Shown here: positions 45,069 through 57,920 of the stretch, piece by piece
Numbering within the stretch: the first letter of the stretch is position 1
Layout: every line of letters begins with the position of its first letter
NCBI GenBank assembly: GCA_013396635.1
Contig: WBMW01005045.1
Location: forward strand, 114,892-178,891
Origin: Penelope pileata
Taxonomy: Eukaryota > Chordata > Aves > Galliformes > Cracidae
Direction: 5' to 3'
DNA: 64,000 nt
Position numbers and translations under genes: made by a program
The notes under the pieces: generated by a model
The model's input: the letters and a program-made list of their open reading frames with translations, nothing else
Database searches by the model: none
What the model was told of the DNA's origin: nothing

Positions 45069-46845
45069 TCATAGAATCATAGAATGGCTTGAGTTGGAAG
45101 AGAACTTAAAGATCATCTATTTCCAACACCCTGCCATGGACAGGGTTGCCACTCACTTGATCAAGCTGCCCAGGGCTCCATCCAACCTGGCCTTGAACGT
45201 CTCTCTGGATGGGGCATCCACAACTTCTCTGGGCAACCTGTTCCAGTGCCTCACTACCCTCTGAGTGAAAAATATCCACTTAACATCTAACCTAAGTCTC
45301 CCCTCTTTTAGTTTAAAACCATTCCCCCTTGTCTTATCACTATCTACCTGTGTAAAAAGTTGATTTCCTTCCTGTTTATAATCTCCCTTTAAATACTGGA
45401 AGACCAGAATGAGATTTCCCTACAGCCTTCTCTCCTCCAGAACGAACAAGCCCAGCTCCGTCAGTCTGTCCTTGTAGAGGAGGTGCACCAGCCCTCTGAT
45501 CATCTCTGTGGCCCTCCTCTGGACCCTCTCCAACAGCTCCACGTCTTTCCAGTATTGGGGGCCCCAGGGCTGGATGCCGTACTCCAGATGGGGCCTTACA
45601 AGGGCAGAGTAGATGGGAACAATCATCTTCGCCCTGCTGGCCATCCTTCTTTAGCTGCAGCCCAAGATACTTTTGGCCTTCTGGGCTGCAGGCACATACT
45701 GCTGGCTCACGTCCAGCTTTTCTTCTACCAGGACCCTCAAGTCCTTCTCCACAGGACTACTCAAAAGGAGTACTCCTTGTATGTACTCATATCTGTGATT
45801 CCCCCAACCCAAGTGCAACGCCTTGCACTTGACCTTGTTGAACCTCGTTAGATTCATGTAGGCCCACTTTTCAAGCCTGTCCAGGTCCCTCTGGATTGTG
45901 TCAACTGCACCACTCAGCTTGGTGTCGTCAGCAAACTTGAAGTGCTTGAAGAGCACTGGTACCAAGACAGTACCTGGGGGACACCGCTCACCACTGGCCT
46001 CCACCTGGAAATAAAGCTGTTGACCACAACCCTCTGGCTGCACCATACAACCAATTCTTTATCCATCCAGCCTTCAAATCTGTATCTCTCCTACTTAGAG
46101 ATGAGGTTATGGTGTGTGACCATGTCAAAGGCCTTGCAGAAGTCCAGGTAGATTATATAATTTGTCCTTCCTTTGTCTACCAATGCTATCACTCTGTCAT
46201 AGAAGGCCCCCAGACTGGTCAGGCACAACCTTCCCTTGGTGAAGCCGTGCTGGCTGTTTTGGATCACCTCTTCGTCTCACATGTGCCTTCACATGTCTTC
46301 CAGGAAGATCTGTTCCTTGATCTTCCCATGCACAGACATGAACCTGACCAGCCTGTGGTTCCCTGGGTCTTCCTTTCTCCCTTTCTTAAAAAATAGGAGT
46401 GACATTTACTTTTTTCCAGTCCCTGGGGACTTTACCTGACAGCCATGACTTTTCAAATATGAAGGAGATTGCCTTGGCAACCACATCAGCCAGTTCCTTC
46501 AAGACTCTGGGATGCATGTCATTGGGCCCCATAGACTTGTATGCATTCAGTTCCATGAGGTAGTCTTGGACTCTTACAGTGGGAGGGATATTGCTCCCTC
46601 AGTTCCCTGCCCAGAGGTTCAGGGACATGAGAGGCATGGGAAGCCTGACTGCCGGCGAGGACTAAGACAAAGAACTTGCTGAGTACCTCAACCTTCTCCA
46701 TGTCTTTTGAGCCAGTTCTCCCTTCTCATTTATCTGAGGGTGTACACTGTCCTTGGCATGTCTCTTCTGACTAATGTACCTGTGGAATCTCTTCTTGTTA
46801 TTTTTCTCATCCCTCGCCAAGTTCTGTTCTGTCTGAACTCTATAT
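45069..46845 (-). mobile_element. CR1 LINE, longest continuous copy in the window
   Basis: The 3' tail complement (TCATAGAATCATAGAATGG) is at 45069. Then come GAGTTGGAAGAGAACTTAAAG, the CATGGACAGGG and CTGGCCTTGAACG blocks, RT C-terminus, RT core and the region upstream of it, to about 46845. Minus translation at the far end includes KKRFHRYISQKRHAKDSVH, which is the segment before LLNE in ORF2. The copy is therefore about 1.78 kb, covering nearly the whole RT but no endonuclease. It is useful as an internal reference for estimating what the 22.2-22.8 kb gap hides. Confidence 0.93.
45420..46701 (-). pseudogene. Broken CR1 ORF2 reverse transcriptase
   Basis: Successive minus-strand frames carry, 5' to 3': VEVLSKFFVLVLAGS near 46680, NAYKSMGPNDMHP near 46540, a GKIKEQIFLED-type block, FTKGRLCLTSLGAFYDRV, IIYLDFCKAFDMVTH (first catalytic aspartate block), SGVPQ, FADDTKLSGAVDT (the catalytic FADD block, in 46046-45651), LHLGWGNHRYEYIQG, YSALVRPHLEYGIQPWGPQY and LGLFVLEERRL. 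The RT motifs are all recognisable, but frameshifts and stops separate them. The element is inactive. Confidence 0.9.
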
Positions 46846-49634
46846 GGTATTGACCATTCCTACCTGAGTTGTAGTAACTTGGAGGGTCATCCAAGGGACT
46901 GTGACATGAAGGACATGAAGTGAGGACATGAGTAAGATATTTCTAACATCAAAATAACATTAAAAAGAAGTAACTTTCAACTTCAAAAAAAAAAAAAGCT
47001 ACTGATTAGTGTTGATGAGCTTGTAGGCAACTTTCCAAAGAGAGCCTGTTACTGACTTACAGGACTTCGCCAAGAGAAAATTAGGAGATTTCCTTAGGTA
47101 GTAGTAAGTAGTTTTTCTGAGTAGCTTGATTAACTGTATTTTATAAGAGTTTGTAACGTATAAGGACGGATCTGTCATAGCTTGAAAATGTTAGCCAGAT
47201 TTGAAAATAGAGCTGATTCTGAGGGACAATATTGGGAGCTAGAATCCACTATGTTTGTTGCCACAGTGAGAGCATGTGATGCTGAGATGAGAAGTGATAA
47301 CTGCGTGATGGCATAATTAAAGCCATACATCAGAGGTGGCTGACTATTAAGTGATCAGAAGAGATTTTGAACTAAGCCTGGGAAAACAGAACCATTCTTC
47401 ACTATCTTCTTATAGCACTTATGAGTAAATGACCTTTTCAAAAGAAGATGAGTAAATGTCTTGAAAATACTTTGTGGTTTCTTTGATTCCAAATATAAAA
47501 ATACTTAGAGGAGAACAAGAATTTCTATGACTTGCATGACCAAATGATATTTTTAGGAGGGTGTATTGTCTTTTTTTTTTTGTCATACTTGTATCACAAT
47601 AATCTCTTGAATATGTGCTGCTTTTTGACAAGGTTTCTGTTACTACCTTCGGAGGTCAGAGCTCTTATAATTCAGAGCATAGAAATATTTCACAAGATGC
47701 AAAAGATGGTCGTAGAGCAAAGGCAATGGATTGGTGATTAAGTGACAAGGGGTATATTTCTGCCTACCTGCAGAATATCAGTTTAGCGTGGTGTGCAAAT
47801 GGGTGCTGCATTCAGTTCACATAGACAAAGTAAGGATAATAATTCATATTTCCCTTTTCTGCCTTTTTCAGTTAAGCATTTCTGAGCAGAAGTTTCCTCT
47901 GTGTGTTTTTATAACTTCTACTTTGGGGTCCTAATCCTAGCTACTACTAGAATGCTACAGTATTCTGCTTTTGAATTTAGAAGCCTCAGATCATCACCAT
48001 CTGATTAAATCTGAAGGGAAACTTTTCCATTTTTCTCCATCCATTTTTCATTCCTATGCCCAGCCTGTATATGGATACGTTTCTTAAAATATGACTACTG
48101 GTAGAGAAAATGCAAAAGTTGCTTAACAAAGAAGTTGGATACTTTTTGCCAAAAGGACACCCTTTTATGTCTGTATGCTTAATGAATGTTTTAGAATTTC
48201 ATTGCTTATAGCTAGTCATAATAAATTAATGAGTAATTAAAACTGTTATTAGGAAAATGTAGTGCTCATTTTACCTTCTACTAGAGTGTGATATATATAA
48301 ATGTGAAGGGTCTGATTCCTTATTTCATTGCATCACTGCTAAGCTGATGCGATTGCTTTGATTCAAAGTCTATAAGTGGCTGTAAAATTTGTGTGACATA
48401 GTGGATAAACTGGCCACTAGATTTCAATGTATGTATGTTGACACCTTTTTATAGCCACGTGTTATTTGAGCTGTATGCTTGCTGTATAGTTTGAAATTTC
48501 ATAACTGGGCATTCTGCTGTTTAAAAGTAACTTATGAAAATACATTTTCTTCAAATGTTATTTTGGACATTTTTTTTTAAACGCCTTACCAAGCAGGTCT
48601 CAAAAAAGTTTAGTAATTTATTAGAATTTACAGTAAGCATGTTGAGCTTTAATTTTGATACTTCGTTGAAAAGATCTTGATAGCGCATTTACTGAGAAAG
48701 CACAGTTCTTTGAACTGGTTGCGTGATCTCTGTAATGCTTTTATTAAAACTTCCCACTAGAAAATGTTTTTGAAACCTTTTCTGAAGTAGTGAAACCGCT
48801 GAGATAAGGCACTCAAGGTTGTCTTTGCCATATGTTAAATTCCACAAAGGTTTGCTTGAGTGCTAAACTTTTAAAGTTCATTTAACCTCAGAGGTAGCCA
48901 AGGTCTGCACAAGCTCCTGAATGGTTCTGCATAGCACTGGGCTCTTGCTCACATCTCAGTCTCTTTTATCCTTTTTTATTCTTTTTTTTGGCCATCCTGA
49001 GTACTTAAAGAACATGGGTCAAGAAATTCTTCCAAAAAAACTCCAAAAAAACCCAAAAAACCAACGCTTGTCAGAGAAAAGACTGCTTTAAATTTGTCTT
49101 GTGATTATTTCTGGGGGCCTTTAAGGATGACCATTTCCAGATGTTCTTAAAACAGCAAGTTAGAAACCCACCATATAGGCAGGATTGGGGTTTTGATGGT
49201 TACCAAATATTGTAAAAGCTGCAATTAAACCTTAATTATTAACCCTGGTATTTACTCCCTCAACCAAAAAACTCCTCACACACAACAAAATAAACAACAG
49301 CATTTTTTTTGGCCAAATATTTACAATATTGTCTTGTTCACTACTAAAATCTTTTCCTTTGTGAAGTCTGCAAAAGACTTAAGGACCATATTTTCATATG
49401 AAAAACATGATGTTGGTTGGGAAAACTGCTAGATGAAGTGTAACGTATCAATCAAGCAAGGTGAAATGCTCATAAGTGTTCTGTGATGGAAAAACACACT
49501 CAGAGTTCATGCGATTAAATTCATGAATTCATGCATTGACCCTTATCTTTAAGTTGACATAAATATAATCTTACTTTAAGTTATCTTTGTGGTATGCAGT
49601 GCTTTCTTAAAAAAAACAAAAAGAAATCTGGAAA

Positions 49635-49680
49635 AATACAGTTAAGTTAATAACTGTAATACAATTAAGTTAATAACTTG
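49635..49680. repeat. 23-bp imperfect tandem duplication
   Basis: AATACAGTTAAGTTAATAAC is followed 23 bases later by AATACAATTAAGTTAATAAC, each with TG or TT after. There is one mismatch in 20 bases. Confidence 0.85.
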
Positions 49681-49706
49681 CCTATAAGTTAAGCTGTCAA
49701 GTAAGG

Positions 49707-49750
49707 GTATATATGCACACATACATGTATATACATGTGTGTATATACAC
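49707..49750. repeat. Self-complementary TATA/CACA tract
   Basis: GTATATATGCACACATACAT is followed by GTATATACATGTGTGTATAT, so the left half is close to the reverse complement of the right half. This alternating purine-pyrimidine tract could form a cruciform or Z-DNA. Confidence 0.75.
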
Positions 49751-52700
49751 TATTTTGTTACATACTAATAAAATATAAAAGCAATGGTCACACAGTAAGT
49801 CGATATAAATACTTGTTTAAATTATATAATGAATAATTGCTATATTCTGTTTCCAGCACGCAGAATGTCTCGCTGTCCCCCAAATTCCCATAAGTAACAA
49901 ACACTTAACAGATAATGTTGATTATATTCTCAAATGCAAGCTAGATTACAAGCACATCTATAATTGCATTGTCTTCTGTAGCATAGCTAAGCATATGCTT
50001 TAATTTTCAGAATTGTAACAGCTACATCTTTGGTTTTGGTAATGTCATTTCTGCCTCTGCTAATTGCATAGGAATGGTGTCAGCACATTTCTAAGTGACT
50101 TCTGATCCCAACAAACACTAACGAAGGACAGAGGAAGAAACAGGAAGTCCCAGGTTGTATTTTCCTACCTGAGTTATAGTCAAGAAGAAATTTTCTCAAT
50201 GGAATGACCAGTCTTTGGATTACAAGTTGGCATCTTGAATATATGACTTAAAAGAGTTGTTAACTTAGGGAAACAAATGGTCAGAGAGGTAAAAGTGAGC
50301 CTTTATAAAGCACTCCACATGCCTTCCAAGATAGAGAATTCTCATAGAATTCTCTTATAGCTTAAAAAATCTCTCTTCCCATTCAAACAAAAGTGACCAA
50401 AAAGGAAAAATTAGTGCAGGGACAGGTAGGCGAAGACTAGCGTGTGTGGAAAAATTAGTCTCTTTGTTTGCATAGGTCCTGTTTCCAGGGATATTCCTCT
50501 GCTACTTGCATATGTGATGATTATTATTCACGATTTTTGTATGGTTTTATGACAAAATGTAATATTCCAGGCAGCTAGTAAAATAGATGGTTAATCAATG
50601 TTTATTAATTTGTTTTGGAAATAACACAACTTTATCATGAAAATTACCTTAAGAGAAGTAATTCCACTTTGTTTGCTCATCAGCAAAATATGCCTAACAT
50701 TTTTCTTGATTTAGATTATAATTCATGGTTCACTCATGCTTCATTGGTTCTGTGATATTTCACTTCAAAACTGCAAAGCCAACTACTGGTTCCTGAAAGG
50801 ACTTTGGATTTTTGTACATTAGGCATAAAACTCAAACATGCCTGGTAGAAAACATACTGCTTAGCTGAATTCATTTTCTGTTGATTATTTTTGACGGATG
50901 ATTGTGTTTATATGCCACAATATATAAGTAGAAATTAAACAGCATGGGGGAAAATAATGGAGGGATTGGAGGTGGGGTGGGGGAAACCAAACGTCAGCTG
51001 AAAAGTGATAGATTTATAATGAAGTTTCTTTAGTTACAGAAACAGCAATGAATTTCTCAGTTACTTCTTTTTTGTGCAGCTGAGGAACACACAACTGTGA
51101 TTGATTTTTTTTTAAACAGCAGTCTTCAAGTTAAATCTGATCTCTGGAATTCTGCTAGGGAATTACTTTGGCATCTAAATTAGTGCGTGTAAATTATGCA
51201 TGCATGAGCACAAGAAATAATTTTGTGTTCATAACAGCCAATTGTACATTCAGACGAATGTTTGCATGCATAGTCACCCATTTGGAAACAGGCCCAAACT
51301 AAATTAGAATTAATACCATGGGCTAGTTCCAGGATTTAGCTCTTGGTCTATTTATAATAATGTAATGTACGTTAAAAATACCCACCTCTGCAGAGTACAT
51401 TCTGCAGAGGCTGTTCTATCTGAAAACCCCATGTAGCTGCAACAATCACGCCCATCAGGTAAACATGTACATTGGAGATAAGAGGCTGGTACATCAAGTA
51501 GAACTGACATCAGCATAAAGTTGATGCATGTGTAATGTGAGGAAACAGGCTCGGCCACATAGCACAGAATAGATAGGGATGCCCCAAGCACCTCCTCATT
51601 TCAACCTCCTCCATTCAATGCTTCATGAACAAGAGTTGTGCAAATGAGGAGATGAACTATTTCCAGGAGACAGCCACTTCTGTGCAAAGCCCCCAAGCTG
51701 ACAGCATGTACTTTAAGAGCAATAATAGCTGCCAGCCACTGCGGGCCCCAGGGGCGGGATCCTGATGTGCTGCACAGCACGCCTGATGTCTTGTGTCAAG
51801 TCGAGTGGCCAGGCTTGAAGAGAAGTGCTGGAGGGACAGGGAGCAAAACACTACCTTTTGATTTGAAACCTTGCAGGTGTTGCATCCCTTTCATACTTAG
51901 CATCTTCCACTGCCTGGCATCCCAGACTGAGGGGTTAGGACTGAGTTGTTCATCCCCTGCCGTGTCCATCCACAGGGCACAAGCACAGTCCCACAGTCCT
52001 GTCTGTCCCCACCATTCCTGGTGAGGCAGAAATGTGTTCTCTATGGATGGTACTCGCCTTGGTTCTAACAGATCTGGTGTTTGGACTCAGAGCAGTCTGC
52101 ACAAGGCAGCAGTGTAACTTTATTTCCTATGGCTGGAGGACAATTCCAGCCATGCTTTAAAATCCAACCATGGACTTTTAGGCTCTTTGGATGTCAGAAG
52201 AAGAAAGAGCACTCAGCTGTCATAAAAAGGTGATTTGGTGTAGTAAAAGGTGTACCAAAAGAACAGAAGAATACACCAAAATGAGGTAGTGATCTTATAC
52301 GATGATTTTTATTAAGAAAAAGAGGGTTAACTCCTGCTTGTTTCAATACAAAGGAATTAGAATTGTGAAGCAGATTTTTTTTTATCATAAATTAATTAAT
52401 GTTCTATGGGGTCAAACGAGCCTACATGAAATCTTGTCATCAGATGGAATACTGTTCATGCTACCTTAGCCACTAATGTGACCCAATAATTAGTATACAG
52501 AAAGGTTTTTTAGTCAGATTTTTTAATGTATTTGTTGATCTGCAGAACCAAACTATATGTTTATAAGAAACTCTTACTGACTTCCTGATGGCACTGCAGA
52601 TGTGTTATATATAGAGGTGATCTTAAGCAGGTTGAGGGAGAGACAAAAGGAAATCAATCAGTTCCTCTGCAGAAAAATAAAAATAAATTCATGACATATT

Positions 52701-54101
52701 TGCTTATTGTTACAGGGTAAGACTGTCCTTTAAGTTCCCAGGGTTACAAGTTGCATCACTTATGAATTGTGGTCAAGTATGTAACTTGTTTTAGAAAAGA
52801 TTATTTATCCCCAAATTGTTTTGTGACTTAGCCCCTTGTTCTTAGTCCAGGATGGGAAATATGGATGTGGAAAGCAGAGACAGAAACGCTCTCTTATAAA
52901 CATCTTTTTCTAATATTAATCTACTTGTCTGAGAGAGTTTGACACTTAATTTCAGTTTTTAAAAGAACAAAGAAATCAATGGCTTTCATGCTTATGGAAA
53001 TAAGACTTGGCTTTGATTTTTACTTTTTTTTTTTATAATTAACTGCCTCCTTTTATAGAGCAAAACTAATAGGAAAGCAAGGTGTAATTAATGGGGCCAA
53101 TGTTTCTCCTTAGAAGAAGTTAATAGCAAATTATAATCAACTTCAGCAGTATAGGAATTTCACACTATTATTTCCTAGGTCTTATTAAAAATAAAAGGGC
53201 ATAATCAATTGGAAGTAACTGTTTTTCATCCAAGCCGTGTATTTAAGACCTTATTAAATACCTCGAGAAGGTGAAACTTTGCTGGTCTGACCCTGTTTGG
53301 ATGGGAATTATCTAAGTGGCCCATTTTTATGTGCTTCATCTTGCTATTTCCAGTTAGAAAATATTGCATGGCAAAGAGTGGGAGGTTCGTGGTCTAGGTA
53401 GGACATACTGGGCTGTTTTCTATTTTCTTTCTGGTCAGGTTTCTATGAAAATAAGCTGTTTTTTTGCTCTGGTGGATATGTCCTCTGCTCCAAGTCTGTC
53501 GCTTGAGAAATACCGTTGGCCTGCTTCAGTGTCCTTTTATAAAACCTAGTGTCTTCAGCTATCTGCCTGCCAAGTTCATTATCTTATTTATCACTTTTAT
53601 TGGGTATAAAAATCTCTTTCACTTATAGCAAGCTCGAAATGCTGTGGAAGTGGACTGTTGAATAAATTAGTGATTATTTGTGTCCAAGTAATCATTGTGG
53701 CATCATGTTTTATCTGAGTAGGAACTATCAGCTTCTTGAGATGCTGAGATTGTAACTTCAGAGCTGTCACCAGTTGCCTGCTTGTCCCCAGGGTCCCCAA
53801 GGACATACCTCAGGAGAGTCTTGCTGAGGTCTCTCCCCAAGGCACTTATGTGGAGCAATCTGGAGCCAACCAGTGACCAGATGTAATGCTTCTGGTTTAG
53901 GACCTCTTTTTTTCCCAAGGAGGAAAAAAGCTTTGCAGTCTTTTTCTGTCTTTCATTAACAACTTGATCTGTCAATATTGCTTTGAAGAAGCAGGTGGTG
54001 AGATTCTCAATATGATACTGTTGTGTTAATCTTCACCCGTGTGTTTATAAAGAAGCAAACAAAAGCCTAGCCTGGCCCAGAGCTTGCAAAATCATTTTAT
54101 A

Positions 54102-54690
54102 TAGAAATCATAGAAACACAAGGTTGGAAAGGACCTACAAGATCATCTAGTCCAACCGTCCTCCTGTCACCATTACTACCCACTAAGCTACTAAATCATA
54201 TCCCTTAGCACCTCATCCAGACGCTTCTTGAACACCACCAGGGACGGTGACTCCAGCACCTCCCTGGGCAGGTCATTTCAGCATCTGACCACTCTTTGAG
54301 AGAAAAAGTTTTTCCTTGTATCTAATCTAAATCTTCCCTGGTGCAACTTGTGGCCATTCCCTCTCGTCCTGTCAGTAGTTATCTGGGAGAAGAGGCCGAC
54401 CCCCTCTTCATCACAACCTCCTGTCAGGAAGTTGTAGAGTGCGATGAGGTCTCCCCTGAGCCTCCTCTTCTCTAGACTAAACAATCTCAGCTCCCTCAGC
54501 CGCTCCTCATAAGACTTGTGCTCTAGACCCCTCACCAGTTTTGTTGCCCTTCTCTGGACACGTTCCAGGGCCTCGATGTCTTTCTTGTAGTGAGGGGCCC
54601 AAAACTGAGCACAGTACTCGAGGTGTGGCCGCACCAGAGCTGAGTACAGGGAGATGATCACCTCCCTGCTCCAGCTGGCTATATTGGATC
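54102..54690 (-). mobile_element. CR1 LINE 3' end, 5'-truncated, well preserved
   Basis: It begins with the complement tail (AGAAATCATAGAAACACAAGG) at 54102. It has all 3' blocks in order (GGTTGGAAAGGACCTACAAG, TCTAGTCCAACCGTC, CCAGGGACGGTGACTCC, CTCCCTGGGCAGG). RT C-terminal coding follows to about 54690. At roughly 590 bp it is the same design as the 26030-26611 copy and is truncated at nearly the same point. Its long uninterrupted ORF remnant suggests a relatively recent insertion. Confidence 0.93.
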
Positions 54691-54700
54691 CAGCCTTCAA
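54278..54700 (-). pseudogene. CR1 ORF2 C-terminal fragment, open for 140 codons
   Basis: Residues include REVIISLYSALVRPHLEYCA, then QFWAPHYKKDIEALERVQRR, LEHKSYEERLRELRLFSLEK, RRLRGDLIALYNFLTGGCDE and TTDRTRGNGHKLHQGRFRLD. This is the standard end of CR1 ORF2 (thumb/C-terminal part of the reverse transcriptase). The frame ends VVRC followed by TGA at 54275-54277. The usual HWNDLP/HWNRLP motif sits there, so the stop falls where tryptophan is normally encoded. Beyond it the frame reads NDLP and continues like CR1. The first few residues may be flanking sequence. Confidence 0.92.
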
Positions 54701-57534
54701 ACATCATCTCTTTGCCATAACTTCCACGTTTTGCAGTGAACTATCAAAAGAAAAAAAATATACAGAAGTAAATTCATTCCTTTGGCACAGAAAGTGCCAG
54801 TTTGCTGTTATAGCATGTAGTTACATCTGTAGTGAAAATAGGATGAAATGGGGGCATGGTAATTCCACTGAAATAATAGGGATGCTGAGCCTTCAGCAGT
54901 GGTTAGGAGGGTGCAGCATTAAGATTCACAGTGGTTTAGAAGTGAGCCAAATGGTCAAGCATTTATCTGTTAGAGCAGAAGCTTGTTATTGCTGGGCTTT
55001 CTTTCTTTTTTTCCTCTTTTTGACAATTAAATGTAAGCTGTAGTTTGCAGATAGTGGTCATTACATTGAGCAATTGAGAGAAGATACTTCTGGTGCTGCT
55101 AATAGATAGTTGAATGTTTCTGTGTCACAATTCATCAGATAAGTTGAAGAGATGGCCAGCTACAGAGATGTCCAACAGCAATTTGTTACACTTGAAGCAT
55201 ACTGCTTTGCAGATACAGGATTTAGTAGCTTGTTGCAGTCAGAGAGGAGTAATGGCATTTAGGCAGTGCTAAATAAAGTTTTCTATCTTGTACCTTTTCC
55301 TGCTATAAGTCTAATAGCTTTAACATCCTACTCATACACAAAATACTGCAATAGTTTACTGCATAGCTGTCGTGTGTGCTATTTTTTTCAGGTGTTTTTA
55401 TTCCCTCATCTCCAATTTCTGCTCTAGCGAAAGGATGCTTCTATGTAGACCCTGAAATTGTGTTTGCAAGCACAGGGTTTTAGAGGCATCAGGATAAGGG
55501 ATGCGAGTACTAACTCTTCACTCATGCCTAGTTCTTTGAGAGATAAGTCTGGTTTCCTTGTGCTTGATGTTTACAGTGTGTTCAGTGGTAAACTCCATTT
55601 GGCAAGTCTTAATCCATCTGCAGACGTTAGTATTCCACTGGTCCTCCAGGACAGCAGTTCAGATCCAACTTCATTTCACGAGTGGCTGATGGACTGTGTT
55701 AAACTGTTTTTCTACTTAAGTCAGTGTACAGCCAGGTATCCACGTCACTGGGAAAATCATGATTGTCAGGTGGAGACTGAAGACTTGAGGCGAGGCCCTT
55801 CAACTAGTTGTTAATTATAGGATATTGGAGCCAGCGGAGCGACAAGAAATTACTCCATCTGAAAATGTGGTGTTGTGCACAGTTCAGCCTCACCTAGGAA
55901 AATGTTTTCTGTCAGGGCCAGCACTGAGGCCCAGTGGCAGAGCTCTGGAAGAGGCTTGGCTGCTGCTGCTCTTGCAACTATCCCACAACAGGAAGAGGTA
56001 TTTGTGCCTGGTTGTTGGACTGCTGGCCCCTGCCATCAGCATGAAATTTACTTCATAGGAGAAGGAAAAATGTAATAAAAAAATACACGGACCACTTCTG
56101 CAAAATGTCACTGCTAACCAAAACATTAGGTAGAAGTGAGCACATACATTGTCTGACCACACACAAGAAGAGGATAATTAAGGTTGAGGATAAAGAAATA
56201 CATCAACCCTAACTTAGACTTTTCTTTAGGTGCAATATTGCCAAGGTGCTTTAGTTTTCATTGTCAATAGCCACAGTGTCATACATGCAGCAAAAAAGTC
56301 TGGTGAGCAGCCTGGAGGAGGCAGGAGAAGCCTCATTTTCCAGAGGCTCATCAAAACACGATGGATTTTGTGCTCTTTCAGAACAGGATCCCTCTAGGGA
56401 AGAGAAATGAGGCAGAAAATAGACTGATTGGTTGAAATTGGTTCTGTAGGAGAGGAGGCTTTATGGAGCTCGTTTGTGGTCCAGTGTTTCATTCCCTGGG
56501 ACTTCCGTTGTTGCAATGGCCTTTGTTAGACTGGATGGGCCTCACTTTGTATTTATCTACAACACTGGAAGGATCCTCTAGCTACAGAACACATTTCTTC
56601 AAGTGTATATTCTCTCTCTCCGTCTCTCTCCTAATTTCACTTTGCTGGCTCCCATTTCTGCAGAGTACATCACACACAAAATGTACACCTTCAGAGGAAT
56701 TCATGGCCAGCGGATGCTCTTCCTACCATCTTCCCCTCCACAATAGGAGCAGTCAGCATCACTGCTGACCAGACTTCATTGCCAACATCCCGGCAACGCA
56801 TGCCCCATCTTCAGTAAATCTTCTCAGCCTCTTGCTTGCAGTCCTACCTGCTTAGCAAGCAAATGGAACACTGCATCCAGGTTCCATTGCCTGTTTTTAT
56901 AACTCCTCTTTTCCACAATACTTATACAAAATTGGACAAACAGTTGGGCTGAGTTTGTCCTGAGACCACAGCTTATTACTGCAGCTCATACTGTCTCCTC
57001 TTCAGTCTCTTTTCTTCTCAAGCACTTGATGTGTGTGTGTCTCCAAGATTTCACTATGTTGGAGGCAGAAATCATGTTCTTTGTTCCAAGCTCATGTGTT
57101 TACTTGCTACACGGAGGGCCTTGGTTCAGGATCTGCTTCTAAATTGTATGTTAATGTATCAGCATTTATAATATTAACAGCACTTCGAATAATGTCAGCT
57201 ATTTGTTGTTACTGCTTTCTGTTGCTTTTCAAGACAGGATTGCAAATTGAGGACAATGTTGTAGATTTACAGAATAGCAGATGGAAGATCTCACCTGAAA
57301 ATGCCATGAGGTTGTTGTTACCTCGTTAATTTTTTTGGCATGGAACAATCAAAGGTTTCATTTTACATTTGTATGCATGGATCTTTTGCCTTACTTGAGA
57401 AAGCCAGAGTGCTTTCTGCAACAGATGTAACTGATTTTGAGCCAGGTTTCAAGGCAACTGAGGTTTGTCTCCATGCAATTTAAATCCTCAATTAACATAT
57501 TAATTCTTTCTCCTGATGACGTTATGTTTTTTTC

Positions 57535-57615
57535 TTTTTTTCTACTTTTTTCTTTTTCTTCTTTTTCTTCTTTTTCTTTTTTTCTTTTTTTTTCTACTGA
57601 AAGAAAAAGAAAATG
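57535..57615. repeat. Long polypyrimidine tract with adjoining purine arm
   Basis: T runs broken by single C (TTTTTCTTCTTTTTC units) span about 57528-57595. They are followed after CTACTG by AAAGAAAAAGAAAA (57600-57613), which is complementary to the TTTTCTTTTTCTTT motif in the tract. It is a pyrimidine microsatellite able to fold or form a triplex. Confidence 0.85.
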
Positions 57616-57920
57616 ACTGATTTGTATGCTGGTTTGTGAGATATTTTGCTAATTTACACATGATAATTTGTTAATATTTGTCTTGCAATCACAAAACTGA
57701 GCATTTTTTCTAAAGGATTTTATATTTTTGCTGCTGTAGCTAGGTGTGTTGAAATAGTGGCTTTGGATAGCAGGCAATATTGAAAAATACAGTATTTTTT
57801 TTGGTATGCTTTTATTTGTTGAGACAGAAGGAACAAACACTTCCAGCGAAAGTACTGCATCCTTTTTTTGTCTGATCTTTATAAAAAAAGCCTTTCAAAC
57901 ATCAGACTATCTGAGGACAT

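Larger units (their letters stand above)
46846..54101. other. Long AT-rich unique stretch, no gene recognised
   Basis: About 7.2 kb holds no known domain and almost no frame over 80 codons. The interval 47742-51351 is notably free of even 60-codon frames because of its high AT content. Local features are A/C-rich runs at 49031-49062, a 23-bp duplication at 49635-49680 and a self-complementary TG/CA tract at 49707-49750. Patches at 51020-51330 and 53060-53330 look like conserved non-coding DNA in style. Confidence 0.45.
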
